A DNA stretch of 64,000 nucleotides from Stropharia rugosoannulata (lineage: Eukaryota; Basidiomycota; Agaricomycetes; Agaricales; Strophariaceae), in assembly GCA_028532985.1 (NCBI GenBank), contig JANCIK010000008.1:930001-994000 (forward strand). Reading direction: 5' to 3'. Under the pieces are notes generated by a model, which had not been told where the DNA came from, did no database searches, and saw only the letters and a program-made list of their open reading frames with translations. Of this stretch, positions 10,761 to 21,540 are shown piece after piece (positions within the stretch are counted from its first letter, which is position 1; every line of letters begins with the position of its first letter). The position numbers were made by a program, and so were the translations under genes.

Positions 10761-11586
10761 CCCACTCCAATCACTGGCCGGCAAGCGAGGGCAGTCTAGG
10801 CATCGACAATTTCATGCACTTTCCCTCTCGTGGGCCTACGATACACGTCAATCCGCTTGTCTTGTTCAGCACTGGCTTGGGCGAATCTGCCCTTCAAAGC
10901 TTCACTCCCTGCGAGAATGTCTGCGCAATACTTGCGCCGCTCTGTGAATGGTCGGCTAATCGTCCTAATATTGGTCCCCGTGCCTATGCATACCTATCCC
11001 AAATGGTTGAATGTCTGAATATCCCAACGTCCACCAGCCCGGCTCGCACACGACGCCCTACCACGTATATGCCATGGAAGCCTCACTATATGCGTGGATG
11101 TCCCGTTTCTGCCCCCTTCGCGCCTCGCATATCAAATGTATCCCTCAATGGCTCACCGCGTCTGCATCCGTGTCTCATTTCCCCGCCTCTCCGCCTGCCC
11201 AACTGTCCTATTCCACGAACTGTCGGGCCATCCCATTTTATCCCCATACATTCCTTTCCTCTACATCTTCACAATCCCGGCTCCCTACTGACCAATTCCA
11301 GCCCTTCTTTCCTCTACTGCAGTCATTCGCCCTGGCTATGCTCCCTGTCGCCCATCGGTCGTTTCTCGCATGTATATCCATCATCCATCATGGCTGGGCT
11401 GGGCACTTATTCAGTCCCGGAAATCATCCGAGGAGCCAGTGCGCATATTATGAATGTTAGTTGTTAAACGTGAACCCGCGCACATCCCACACCGGATTTC
11501 GCGCCCCTACACACCTCCAACTCGCCTGCGTTCCCGGCTCGACTGAATATCGCGCTCCCGTTCACGCTATTCACCAGAAATGCACA
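10761..11586 (+). repeat. Degraded dispersed repeat, copy a (left part)
   Basis: This C-rich stretch lacks a supportable gene. Segments such as GAATGTCTGAATATCCCAAC (near 11009) and ATGTCCCGTTTCTGCCCCCT (near 11097) recur in diverged form at 27000-27540 (reverse) and 42690-44460. The long plus-strand open frames here (for example 10814-11467) follow base composition and are not considered genes. The Tc1 element splits this copy at 11587, and it resumes at 13189. Confidence 0.45.
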
Positions 11587-11588
11587 TA

Positions 11589-11618
11589 CAGTGGCGATCA
11601 AAAGTATTGCACAGCCAC
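11589..11618 (+). repeat. Tc1 left terminal inverted repeat
   Basis: It pairs with 13157-13186 with one mismatch (TATTGC here, TATCGC there). The outermost bases are CAGTGG. Confidence 0.93.
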
Positions 11619-11780
11619 TACACGACTCCGATATGTCCTTCTCGCAATGTAGATTACTATTTAATGTCGGGTCGAACAACTGTTTTACATAGGTGTGGAT
11701 GTAATGAATATGTTGCAAACATGTTTTGTATATATTAATGGCTTTCACATTAAAAATGCACAATTTATTGTAAAAACACG

Positions 11781-11800
11781 TGTGCAATTCTTTTGCTCAC
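11781..11800 (+). repeat. Tc1 inner inverted repeat, left
   Basis: TGTGCAATTCTTTTGCTCAC here is the exact reverse complement of 12975-12994. It resembles the outer repeat core (CAAAAG.ATTGCACA) in opposite orientation. It ends 211 bases from the element's first base, the same distance as on the right, and is probably a second transposase-binding site. Confidence 0.75.
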
Positions 11801-11884
11801 ATGTTTCAGCAAGAAAGGCAGGGCTTTTTAAAAAGATTGAGAGCGCTGCTGGACGAAAAAATTAACAGCTAGCTTCCTACGAAT

Positions 11885-12910
11885 ATGGTCTACACTTCCC
11901 CCACAAAAGTTGCCCGAGTTGCTCATCTCCACAACCTCTCACTCAATGACAATGAGATTGCTGCCGAAATTGGTATTCATCGCACTACTGTTGGCCGTAT
12001 ACTCAAGCGCTTTGAGAAAACAGCTGATCCTTACCATGTAAATCCAAAAACTGGCCGCCCTCGTAAATTGGATGACTGCGATGTCCGCGTTGCAGCCCGA
12101 ATGCTTGCGAGAACCGAAGCCGCAAATGCTACTGAATTGGTCAAGAAGGCGTTCCCACAAGTGTCTCGCCACACGCTTGCACGCAATTTAAAGGCATATG
12201 GACTTGTGTGCCGTGTTCGAAGGTCTCGGCCCTACATTTCTCCAGCCAATCGAGAGAAGCGCCGGCTCTGGGCACTTGCACATGCAAGCTGGACGGTTGA
12301 GGACTGGAAAAGGGTTGGATTTACGGATGAGTCCAAATTCTTGCTCTTTAAGTCTGATGGCCGCCAGTATGCTTGGTTCCAGCCCGGACAGGCCCTGGAT
12401 GATCGATTCCTAAAGAAAACCATTAAACATGGCGCTGGAAGCCTCATGGTGTGGGGGATGATCACATCACAGGGCATGGGAAGGCTTCATCGCATCGACG
12501 GCATCATGTGCGGCCCAGATTATGTCGAAATCCTGGAAAAACAATTTCTCGGGACTCTGAAGGATCTTAAAATTCGGCGTACGGACAAAGAAGGCCTCAT
12601 TTTTCAGCAGGATAATGATCCAAAACATAAATCCAAGGTTGCTCAGGAATGGTTCACACGCAAAAATGTCAAGATGTTGCCCTGGCCGCCTTCTAGCCCG
12701 GATATGAATATTATTGAGCACGTGTGGGATCAATTGGATGCACTTGTGCGTGCACGCAACCCTCTGCCGCGCAACAAGGAGGAGCTGTGGGAGGCACTGC
12801 AGGAGGAATGGGAGAACTTCCCGCGCAAGGCCCTCGACACTCTGTATGAGAGTATGCCTCGCCGCGTAGCTGCGTTGGTGAAGGCCCAAGGTGGGGCTAC
12901 AAAGTACTGA
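11885..12910 (+). CDS. Tc1-type DD34E transposase, intact (341 aa)
   Basis: The enzyme cuts the element out and pastes it at TA sites. The N-terminal half (residues ~10-110) is a paired-type helix-turn-helix region (DNEIAAEIGIHRTTVGRI) with a GRP-like hinge (TGRPRKL). The catalytic residues are Asp in FTDESKF, Asp in FQQDNDPKH and Glu in NIIEHVWD, with exactly 34 residues between the second Asp and Glu, which defines Tc1-type DD34E. The length of 341 residues is normal for the family. ATG at 11885 is the first in frame and lies 297 bases inside the left end. No stop or frameshift is seen, and it is the only gene in the element. Confidence 0.96.
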   Translation: MVYTSPTKVARVAHLHNLSLNDNEIAAEIGIHRTTVGRILKRFEKTADPYHVNPKTGRPRKLDDCDVRVAARMLARTEAANATELVKKAFPQVSRHTLARNLKAYGLVCRVRRSRPYISPANREKRRLWALAHASWTVEDWKRVGFTDESKFLLFKSDGRQYAWFQPGQALDDRFLKKTIKHGAGSLMVWGMITSQGMGRLHRIDGIMCGPDYVEILEKQFLGTLKDLKIRRTDKEGLIFQQDNDPKHKSKVAQEWFTRKNVKMLPWPPSSPDMNIIEHVWDQLDALVRARNPLPRNKEELWEALQEEWENFPRKALDTLYESMPRRVAALVKAQGGATKY

Positions 12911-12974
12911 AACCCAGTAGGCAATTGCTTTAACCGTTCTTCCAGAATATGCTCATTCCCACATCTGACAGGAC

Positions 12975-12994
12975 GTGAGCAAAAGAATTGCACA
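12975..12994 (-). repeat. Tc1 inner inverted repeat, right
   Basis: This is the exact partner of 11781-11800. Its first base is 211 bases from the element's last base, mirroring the left end. Confidence 0.75.
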
Positions 12995-13156
12995 GTACCT
13001 TTTTTACTATGCTTCGTATTTTTATATCATGAACAATCAGACAGTATGTGATGTATTTATTTTCTGTTCCATACACATCTAGCTACACATTGTATGTCTT
13101 TTTATCTGAATTGCATATATTTTACGAAGAGTAGATCTATTTTAAGTGATGCGGGG

Positions 13157-13186
13157 GTGGCTGTGCGATACTTTTGATCGCCACTG
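13157..13186 (-). repeat. Tc1 right terminal inverted repeat
   Basis: This is the reverse complement of 11589-11618 with one mismatch, followed by the TA target duplication. Confidence 0.93.
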
Positions 13187-13188
13187 TA

Positions 13189-14060
13189 CATGCCTTTGCT
13201 CCACTCCATGCCTCTCATTGCTCCCCGTGGTGTCATCCGCGCTGTTCACTATCCCTCGTTCCCCGTCTCTCACAGGCATTATATATCCCGTCTGGTCACG
13301 TCCAGGAACGGCCCCTTTTCCTGTTCCGCCCCTCTTTCCTTTGCCGTGGCCCCGACGATTTAAAATCTCGTTCCTGATTAATCTTGCTCGCCTAAGCACC
13401 TGGAGCCAGCCAGCAGAATCGATTCGCGCGTTGAGAGAGCCCGGTTGTGCGTGAAGAAGAGGCCTGGAAGTAACCACGGTCCACGGACGTTGTGGGAGTC
13501 ATGCGTCCCTTCTTGCTTCATGGCCTGTCGTCCACCACTGCTCACGATTCCACGTGCACTGAGTTGAAACCCGTACACTCGCTCCGTTCGCCTCACATCG
13601 CAGGGCTGCATATGCATTCTGCTGCGGCACTTCGTCGCCTTCTAGCCGCGTCGTCCCCTTCTCATTTATGGGTCACTATGCCCCCGTGGTCCTCTTTACC
13701 ACCGCCTATTGTGTTACCTCTTGCCGTCTAGCGTCCCTATCCCCACTTCATCTTCAATCATCGACCCGGGTCCCTCAGTCCGTGCATTTTCGACAGAGTC
13801 TTCTGGTACGCAGTGCGCAGCGACCGAAGCGCAGTGCCCAACGCAAGTTGGAATTGAGATGCCTGATGTCGTTGCTCAGACATTCCTTACTACGGGCATG
13901 CTTCGTTCTGGTCTTGGTGTGCAAGCTGCTGGTGAGCGGAATGAAGGCAGACGCCGTGGTACCTCAGTTATTGGGTATGGCTGAGGCGCGATGTGCAGTA
14001 TGTATTGAGGACTGGGTGGTGGGTGCGGGTCGATGAGAGTTAAGTGTACGAATGGCGGGC
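13189..14060 (+). repeat. Degraded dispersed repeat, copy a (right part)
   Basis: The sequence right after the Tc1 element (CATGCCTTTGCTCC at 13189) matches 43015 onward in copy c, where no transposon is present. A further shared segment is the CCCGTCTGGTCACGTCC region near 13288, matched near 43135. No gene is supported. Confidence 0.45.
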
Positions 14061-14710
14061 CGCGGTCGGGCACGGAGGTCCTTCATGTCTATAAATGGCT
14101 GTGATGGGTTGTTACATATAATTAAAATAGGTAGTGCAGGAGGGATATTACCTCAATGTTCCTGAAACTGACTTAGATAAACAATATCCCTGCCCGCATG
14201 CGGGCCCCATTGCGCAGGCTAAGGGAACCTCTAGCACTGTTCTCAGCGTCATTATTTTATGTCCTCGAAGACTGACCTCATAAATCTATGTATGCACACA
14301 TCTATTCAGTGCGCATGTGTCATCGTCCAAACATATGTATGTCAGCTGCATCTACATTGGTGAAATGTAGTTCTGTGCCTAGTTAACCTCTTCTCTGGTA
14401 CCGAGATCTTCTGATACCTCTACTCCACTATCATCTGTTAAATTTCCTTCCTCTAAGTTTGGTTCATCGTCCTCTGTGTCAGCTTGTGTAGTCTCCTTGC
14501 ACGGTGTAATAATCGCTATAGAAGTATCAAGGTACTCATATGGGTTGGGATTGTACATGTATCACTTGAAAAGACTACGGCCCTGTTTATTCTCCTCGTT
14601 CGTAAGCTCCAAACTCTATGTCCCGGCGCTGAATTCACTCGGACATGTCCACGAAGCCAACTTATAGTTTAAATTTAGAAGCTGGAACTCTATTTGGTCT
14701 GTGTGACTTT
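14061..14710. other. Non-coding stretch, nothing recognised
   Basis: No open frame with coding character, repeat or promoter-like motif stands out here. Confidence 0.4.
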
Positions 14711-17060
14711 GGGGTATAAGCCGACCCAAGCCGTCGGCTGCGTGATGCGAGTGCTGTGCAAAGGTGTGCTTCGTTGCAGCTCACTCCCCCTCTCCTCTTA
14801 GTTGTCTCATTTGGTCCTTACGCCTGCCCTCATCATCGTCATTCTTACTCTGTCCATACAGTGCTGTTGTTGCACTACCTGAGATAGTGAGTCTCTTGCC
14901 ACTGATTTCCAATGCTTGATCCGAAATCAGTCTACATCGTTGATTCGGACAGTCCAAATTCATCGTCCTTTCAATATAACGCTTCGTTATCTCTCTGTCG
15001 TCTTAGTTGGTGAAGACATAACTGCACATTATGCCGCTGGACATTCTCAGCTCCCTCCCCCGTGATTTGATTCGTACGAATAGGGCACCAAACGAAACTG
15101 AGCTCGCATCTGCGAGGGCGATGCTGCCGTACTTCGAGGATGAAATTTCCGGGATTTCTGCACAAATTGAGGAGGCGGAGGCGCGACTTCGCAAGCTCAA
15201 CTCGGCGAGGAGAACGTTACAGAGGAAAGAAGCCAGGCTCAAATCTGTTGTGGCCCCAATACGCCGTGTACCACAAGATGTGATATGCCTCATCTTCGAC
15301 TACTGTCTATGTGAATGTTGTGTTCTGGAAGATAATCTAGAAGGATTCTGGTCATCTGACATATTCCGTCGACATGGTTTTAAGAACTTTTTGCCATCCC
15401 TGTCTGCAAGAAGGTTGCCCTTACTCCTCACTCATGTGTCAAGCGGGTTTCGGAAAATTGTACTGGTGATGCCTACGCTATGGAAAATCGCTGAATTCCA
15501 TATTCAATCACCTAGCAAGACATGGACCCATCATGACTCCGATCATTACAAACATGTGTGCATCTCTCAAAGGAATCGGATATCTGGCATGAAAGAATGG
15601 CTTCGCCATTCCGGATCCTTACCACTAAACCTGGAAGTCCACTTCTATAATTCCCCGCACTATACTTATGAAGAATTACAAGAATTATACAATGGTATGA
15701 TCGACATTGTGATTTCATGCCATACACGGTGGAGAGATATCAGGTTTTCTTTCGATCAAGATCTCCCAGAGAAGATGATGTCAGCATTGTTGGCTCTTAC
15801 TTCAGAGGACCTACCGTTGCTTCGCACCTTAAGGTTCCACTCATACGAATACACAGGGAGCTCTCAATATTTCAAGTTCATGCCAATGTTTGCTTGTCCT
15901 AGCTTGAAGACTCTGACCGGTGTTTTGCTCGATGATTCACACATCCACAAGGACTTACTCCGTTCGTCCTTCTCCAACCTAACTCTCCTCGATGCATGCA
16001 TTGAGATTCGCTCTCTCACCATTGCAACCACACTCCGCCAATGCACTTCCCTCATCCAACTTCGCCTCTTTATTACTGGAGACAATGATGACATTACCTT
16101 TCCACAATTTGTGATAGAGCTGCCGTGTTTGCAGGAACTCTATGTAATCGACGACCTACCAGTGCCCGAAGGTGAACAATACTCAATGAAAACTATCAAA
16201 TACATCAGCGCTCCCAATTTAAACAAATTCTACTATAAAAAACAATGGTCAGAAATTACCATGCTTCCTGATGTTTTCAAGTGCTCCCACAACGTGACAA
16301 CACTTGGACTTGCCGGTGATATATCTTGTGATATCTTCATTGAAATCCTTCGGTACTGCCCACAAATCACATGTCTGGATGGCTTGCCAAATCTCACACA
16401 TAGTGGCCTGGGTCTCGCAGTGGCTTATGACAGGTTCCTCATCCGATTGGTGGACGCCGACGACGCAGGGGACACAATTTGCCCAAAATTAGAGCGCATG
16501 TATGGAGGATATGATCCCATTCCGATCATAAATGTCAACACTCTGGATGCCATTGTTACACGAAAGAGCATGGACTCTTCTGCGAACATGGCTCCATGGA
16601 GAATGCTGCGTGCCAAGATCACATGCATGCAGAAAGATGAGACGACGGTGCAAAAGCTACTGAGGAAGTGTAACCGGAACATATTTTTCCTGATACTTTG
16701 TGGCACTTATGACACAATAGATGACTATGTACCTATACCATTTCCTGCATGACACAATAGACAGAGTTACGCCGCAGAAATTGAAGAAAATTGCTGGGAC
16801 AGCAAGCATATCAATGGTGATCTATTCTTAGCTCTTGGGCTTGAAAGACTGAACTCGCAGAGTGCACCGCTTCCCACGGGCCACCTGTTCACGCCGCGTT
16901 CACTCGCGGCCGTTCACCGTTCCGTGTCTCACGTCTCTCGTATGTATATCCCGTCTGCTCGCGTTCAGGAGTAGCCACATCTTCTTGAACGTGCACCGCG
17001 AGGAGCGAGGAGGTCACGGGGCTGTATGGAACCCGCAAGTCACGCTGCCAGGTACTGCCA
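14711..17060 (+). repeat. Left arm of inverted F-box gene duplication
   Basis: This span, including ~320 bases of 5' flank, the F-box gene and ~300 bases of 3' flank, is repeated in reverse at about 24003-26259. The 5' flanks start together at GGGGTATAAGCCGAC and are nearly identical for ~230 bases. The 3' flanks share CTTCTTGAACGTG and a GCGAGGAGCGAGGAGG block but are more diverged. Confidence 0.85.
15031..16752 (+). CDS. F-box/leucine-rich-repeat-like protein, intact (573 aa)
   Basis: The protein starts MPLDILSSLPRDLIRTNRAP, a start shared by several paralogues in this window. Residues ~30-75 form a predicted coiled coil (EISGISAQIEEAEARLRKLN). The F-box core follows at about 80-100 (IRRVPQDVICLIFDYC). 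The rest is a region of irregular leucine-rich repeats ending near LVDADDAGDTICPKLE and a C-terminal helix-strand segment. In F-box proteins the core binds Skp1 of an SCF ubiquitin ligase and the repeats choose the substrate. No substrate can be inferred here. It is a single exon without internal stops. It has a closely related inverted copy at 24280-25954, broken by an 11-base deletion, which makes this the only intact member among five in the window. Confidence 0.85.
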   Translation: MPLDILSSLPRDLIRTNRAPNETELASARAMLPYFEDEISGISAQIEEAEARLRKLNSARRTLQRKEARLKSVVAPIRRVPQDVICLIFDYCLCECCVLEDNLEGFWSSDIFRRHGFKNFLPSLSARRLPLLLTHVSSGFRKIVLVMPTLWKIAEFHIQSPSKTWTHHDSDHYKHVCISQRNRISGMKEWLRHSGSLPLNLEVHFYNSPHYTYEELQELYNGMIDIVISCHTRWRDIRFSFDQDLPEKMMSALLALTSEDLPLLRTLRFHSYEYTGSSQYFKFMPMFACPSLKTLTGVLLDDSHIHKDLLRSSFSNLTLLDACIEIRSLTIATTLRQCTSLIQLRLFITGDNDDITFPQFVIELPCLQELYVIDDLPVPEGEQYSMKTIKYISAPNLNKFYYKKQWSEITMLPDVFKCSHNVTTLGLAGDISCDIFIEILRYCPQITCLDGLPNLTHSGLGLAVAYDRFLIRLVDADDAGDTICPKLERMYGGYDPIPIINVNTLDAIVTRKSMDSSANMAPWRMLRAKITCMQKDETTVQKLLRKCNRNIFFLILCGTYDTIDDYVPIPFPA

Positions 17061-18487
17061 TGCCATCCGGAGATAGCCCAAATTGGGCTTCGTTGCCTGC
17101 AGTTTGGATAATTAGATCAGTGTGATGAGATTTATTAGTTTTTTAGACCACTATGGCAGTGATACAATTTAATGGAGTAATCATTGACTTAACTGAAGCC
17201 CTGTACATGCATAAAGATCTTCTCCTCAATGAGCACCCACATTTGCTGATTAGTGCAACTCAGAGATTTGCTTAATGGCTTTCTCGAGCTCTTGCAGTCT
17301 TTCGCACCTCTCATCTCACAGATAATTGCCAAAATAACTACACAATGGAGCCTTCCAGTGGTTATCCGCAATTTAAGTCTGCATGAACGTCTTATCTCGA
17401 CAAAATTTGTGACTCAAACACGTGCTGCATTGTGGTGGGGGATGCTGCAATCGCATCCGATCCTGCATCGTTGCAAGGCTTGGGAACCACATTGGAGGTC
17501 GCATGATTCCCTCAAGTTAATCTTCGTCTGTTGTCGCTGTCCCATTTCAGCGTACAGCGGGCAGGACTGATTCAAGGTGATCAGCTGTGAGCAGGGACTT
17601 GTTGATTTGGCTTGTTTTTCCTGGCGCTCATGCGAAAACCTCAGTCTCTGTATCATAACGCGAAGCATAATCACCTGGGCCCATTCATCATGGACCCTGC
17701 GTCCGATGGAAAACACGAGAATGAACTACATCGGGGGGTGCCTCATCCACGCTTGACTAAATGTGGGATGGAAAATAAATTTTCATTGTCGCCTTCAGCA
17801 TGTTATATTTAATTTACATTCTCTTGATGCTCCAAACTCAGCACGACCGACCACATCCCGAGATTATAGTAGGAATTACTGCATACTGAACATCCCGGGG
17901 TAATAGTAGGAACCACTGCATAATAAGTGACTTCTCTCCAGCGGTAATTAATTGGACGCTTCATTATTGTCAGCTGCTATGGTCAGGTGTGCACTAAATG
18001 CACACATGTTCTGTTTAATTAAATCTCATGAGATGATGCTATCCTGGCAGCAGTCCTATATTAACTATTCTTGAGGAACAAATACGGTCCATAACGGACT
18101 CAGTACCTGTCGAACTCGAATCACATCTATCGAGTAACATGTGACGCACCAGCAAGAATGCCCGTGTTATATAATAGCAATTCCCACTCATGATGTACTA
18201 ATTGACCAGGTTCCTATGACAAATATTGTTACACATGTCATGCCGCCGAACCGAAAAGAATGTACTATGGTCTCCACAGTGTATCTTTCTTTACTCTGAC
18301 TCCGCCAAATTTGATCAGTTTCTCAAGTCCAACTATTTAGAAACTTCTTCTAATAGGGGGGACATTAATTTTGGGGCGCCATTTTGTCGGACACGACATC
18401 GAAGCTCTGTGGTCCACTGAAGATGACAAACTGACATATGCTACAATGGTTTCCTTTATGCGCAGAAAAAATGAATCGCATAGGCAA
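17061..18487. other. Non-coding stretch with one short tandem repeat
   Basis: Frames of up to 105 codons occur on both strands (17253-17570, 17414-17716), but none shows family features or a plausible exon pattern. At about 17849-17922 a ~36-base unit (ACATCCCGAGATTATAGTAG...) occurs twice in tandem with several changes. Nothing else is recognised. Confidence 0.4.
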
Positions 18488-18491
18488 AGCA

Positions 18492-18498
18492 TATAAAT
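18492..18498 (+). promoter_or_regulatory. TATA box of the secreted beta-trefoil-like gene
   Basis: TATAAAT lies about 80 bases before the apparent start codon at 18573, followed by a CAACAACAACAATAAC leader typical of fungal 5' ends. Confidence 0.5.
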
Positions 18499-18572
18499 CT
18501 AGCCTTAAAGGTGTTGGTTCACCAGAGCACTCAGCAGTGTTTTTCAAGCGATCCCTCAACAACAACAATAAC

Positions 18573-19300
18573 ACGTTCGGCTCCACTTTCTTCTGCAACG
18601 TTTCTGTGGTTGTGCTGCTCACGGCAGCCAACGTCCTCTCTACTGCCACACCTGCCGTCAGCAGCGCACCTGCAGCCAATACCACGTCGCCTGATGTTGG
18701 CTCTGATGCTCGCCCTCAATTTGAAGACGGCACCTACAAGATCAATTTCGCTGTCAACAACGTACTTCGCTCTGTGCTTGGGAACTCCCATGATGTGGTC
18801 ACCGCACTCTCTCCTAACGTCATTCCAATTCCATTCGTGAGTTTCTTCGGTTACATCATACATAGATTTTTAATACTTACCTTGACACCCAGTGGGATAT
18901 CAAACAGAACGAACATGGATTTTTCAGCCTGTCAGTCAGTGGGAAGAGCGCAGGTGAAGCAACTACAGATCGTACTATCCCTCTTGGCAAGGACAGTGGC
19001 CCATGGGCAATAACTAAACCGTTCAACCGCCCCGCTGGTCCGAACGAATGGATGTAAGTCATACATATATATCATGGTAAAATATGTGCCAGCTTTAATA
19101 TTTTTCCTACAGCATTTTGAGTCCTGCACAAATTGCAATCTTTCCACCTCCTGAATCTGGTTGGAAGTTGGCTGACGGCACAGCAACTGGTCCAGTATGT
19201 GCCATTTTTATCAAAAAATTGAGCTCTGTCTAAATCAGTCGTACAGCTTACCATCGAAAATGAGGCTACGATCTTCACGTTCGTCAGAGTTGGCAACTGA
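18573..19300 (+). CDS. Secreted small beta-trefoil-like protein (protease-inhibitor or lectin-like), four exons, ACG at the start
   Basis: Exons are 18573-18836, 18893-19053, 19113-19194 and 19247-19300, giving 186 residues. The three introns (56, 59 and 52 bases) have GTGAGT, GTAAGT and GTATGT donors and AG acceptors, and all joins keep phase. Residues ~1-30 look like a signal peptide (hydrophobic NVSVVVLLTAANVL, then small residues). The mature part starts near FEDGTYKINF and alternates short strands with W-x-I and E-W-I motifs (WDIKQNEHGFFSL, GPWAI, EWIILSP, ATIFTFVRVGN). This pattern is seen in mushroom beta-trefoil proteins such as I66-type protease inhibitors and ricin-B-like lectins. 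The family is inferred from pattern, not proven. There is no ATG where the signal peptide should begin: the codon is ACG at 18573. An in-frame ATG at 18471 lies upstream of the TATA box. The copy may be a recent start-loss allele or may use a non-AUG start. Confidence 0.6.
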
Positions 19301-20119
19301 TTTCATGAGTGAGAAGCTCTGTGTCCCCAAGTTCGACATGAATTTGTTTAAGGACACTGCTTGGATCCTGCTTCATATTCTGTTGTGTAAATACAAATAA
19401 CTGAAATAACTATGATGTAACCGTCTTGATGAAACACTTGACGGCTCTGGCTGGCTGAAATAAGTACAATATTACCTTCAATAGCTTCGTACAGACCCTT
19501 CCCTTGACGAGTTCTCCGAGTTTTCCTGGCACTTGGCCACCCCCCGTAGATATACCAGGAAGTGACCGGCAGTACATCTGGTGGTTTGCGAGGTGTTGGA
19601 TCATTGGATGCAGGTCGTACGCGTAAATGTGCGGGAACTCCCGGGCGGCTGCCATTTTTTCACACAGCCACCGCCTTGACTAAACGGAAACAGCTCGACC
19701 TTCCTCGCCCGTTCAATGTCTGCTAGATCCGCTCCCAGACGCTCCCGGACGACGCAGCACTGTCCTGGGATCGGTTCTTCACTCTCTACGCTCAGCTAGT
19801 CCACTTCCCTTGGCCTCTCGGTCTCGACCCCTGTTTCCACGCCTGCATGAAGCAGCTCTGCTCCCGAGCGCTGTGGGACTCTGCATCATATAGTCCGCCC
19901 CGCCGTTTCCCAGTCGCTCTCCGCACCCTTGAGTCTGCGCTGCGCGGCTAGCTAAATAGACAGAACGAATTTCACACTTGAAAACTTCTCGATTCACATG
20001 CTCAGCTATGACTGCAGCTCACTCCACCACACGCGGCTCATTCGACGGCCCCCCTTGTCCCTGATACACCCTGCTCCTCTCGCCATCCCGGTACCATCCG
20101 CTCACGCCCGTCCCCACTC
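19301..20119. other. Mostly non-coding; one possible coding remnant
   Basis: On the plus strand 19727-19951 stays open for 74 codons and reads as plausible protein (SWDRFFTLYAQLVHFPWPLG, then MKQLCSRALWDSASYS), ending in a stop. It has no start codon and no recognised family. A minus-strand 81-codon frame at 19410-19655 is also unassigned. Both are noted as possible remnants only. Confidence 0.25.
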
Positions 20120-21540
20120 ACCGTGTTACCAAGCTTCCTGTATAGCCACAAAACATGCACCCCGCCTGCGCCTCGGTCCCGCGGTCCGCCCTGGCGGCAA
20201 GCAGTCGCACCTCGCACCTCCCGTCACTCTCTTCCCCTCTCATTCGGTCTCACTGGCGGGCGCCTGTCTCCCCCCTCCGCTCATGCCCTTCCCCCATCAG
20301 CTGACGCCTGTCCCCCCATCAGCTCATTCCCGGATTTAGAAGCAGCGGAATACTGTAGTGCGTATCTGGGCTCACCGGTCATATATGTCATGGAGCGGCC
20401 ATGCACCACAGTCAACTCGCGCACGCATGGGCACGTACGCGCCTCGCCCTCACCCACGCCCACCGCGCCCACGCCCCGCCCAGGATTCAGAATGTCTCGA
20501 TATCTTGCATCATCCTCATCCCCTGCAGTCCCTGTGGTCCCCAGCCGACGTGCTCGATCATGCATTCACACATCGGACGGTCTCACTCAGCACTTAGCAC
20601 GCGCCCTGTGGGCTGTACATAATTCCATTCTGCAGGTCCATTGCGCATACGTGGGCACGTCCATCCCTCGCCCTCGCCCTCACCCTTACCCTTGCCCACC
20701 GCGCCCTACGTCCGTCCGCGACCGTCCGCACTCCTCTGCCTCTACTCAGGTCCCACGCCCCAGACCCGCACGTCTGCTGAGTTTGAGTACGCCCCGCCCC
20801 ACCCCGCCCCGAACCAACTTCGAAGCAGTTCTCTCCCGAGCCCGTGGTCTGTATAACCGTCACTCCTACCTACATAGTCCATGCTACCAGGCGGATTATC
20901 CCCCGCTTTCGCCAGGCCACGCACCGGAATGTCGCGACCATCCTTCAGCCCGCAGTCATCATTGCACGCAGTACCTGCGGTCACCTGGTCGACGATCGCG
21001 CTCAGCACAGCAACGTGGGTCCCGAGTCCGCCCCGCCGAGCCGTTTATGTCCCCTGCGCTGGTTAGACACCCACTTACTCCTCCTCCCTCGGCCTTGCCA
21101 GCAGCCGCCTGTCTCCCTCGGCGCCCTTTCCCCTGAGCTCACGCATCACGCACGTCCCCCCATCAGCTCACGCCCGTCCCCGTCGGCTCAGGCCCGGAAC
21201 AGAAGTGTCAGCGTACCATAGGGCGTATCGACGCCATCTGTAATTACATTTGTCCGTCGAGTATGCATGGGCACGTACTTCCCTGGCCCTGGCCCTCGAT
21301 TGTCCGCACTCCTCAGCACTCACCCACGCCTGTCCGCCTCCACCCACGCCTCACCATCGCGCGCTTACTGCGTACGCCCCGGGCCCGAGGTATAACGACG
21401 CTACGCTGATCTGCGCCGGGCAGATTAGCCTCCGCCCCCCCGGAATGTCGCGATTATCCTTGGATGTCGGACCCTCAGGCCTCATCCCTTATTGCACGGA
21501 GTCCATACGGTCCCTGGCCGACGTTCTTGCTCGATCTTAG
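20120..21540 (+). repeat. C-rich degenerate repeat, about three units
   Basis: A block containing CATGGGCACGTAC, then GGAATGTCGCGA and CGACG..GCTCGATC occurs near 20420-20590, 20640-21000 and 21260-21535. A CATCAGCTCA...CCCGGA...GCGTATC lead-in occurs near 20315 and 21165. Units are strongly diverged and differ in length. The 337-codon open frame at 20123-21136 follows from high GC content and contains repeated units in different phases, so it is not annotated as a gene. Confidence 0.5.

Larger units (their letters stand above)
11589..13186 (+). mobile_element. Tc1/mariner DNA transposon, complete, 1598 bp
   Basis: TA dinucleotides at 11587-11588 and 13187-13188 flank the element, as expected for this superfamily. 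The 30-base terminal inverted repeats (11589-11618 and 13157-13186) start CAGTGGCGATCAAAAGTATT and differ at one base. A second, inner 20-base inverted pair lies equally far from each end. The transposase is uninterrupted. All parts needed for movement therefore appear present, and the copy may be active or recently so. It sits inside the dispersed repeat copy a. Confidence 0.95.

Noticed and set aside
10814..11467. 217-codon plus-strand open frame
   Set aside because: It lies in a degraded dispersed repeat. The equivalent positions in copies b and c are not open in the same phase, and no domain is seen.
17189..17716. Possible minus-strand gene with a coiled-coil end (CERLQELEKAIKQISEL)
   Set aside because: Only ~18 codons look coding. 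The stretch is cut by stops and no supporting exon could be joined.
20123..21136. 337-codon plus-strand open frame
   Set aside because: It is Pro/Arg/Ser/His-rich as expected from C-rich DNA. It crosses diverged repeat units in different phases and lacks any domain or exon structure.
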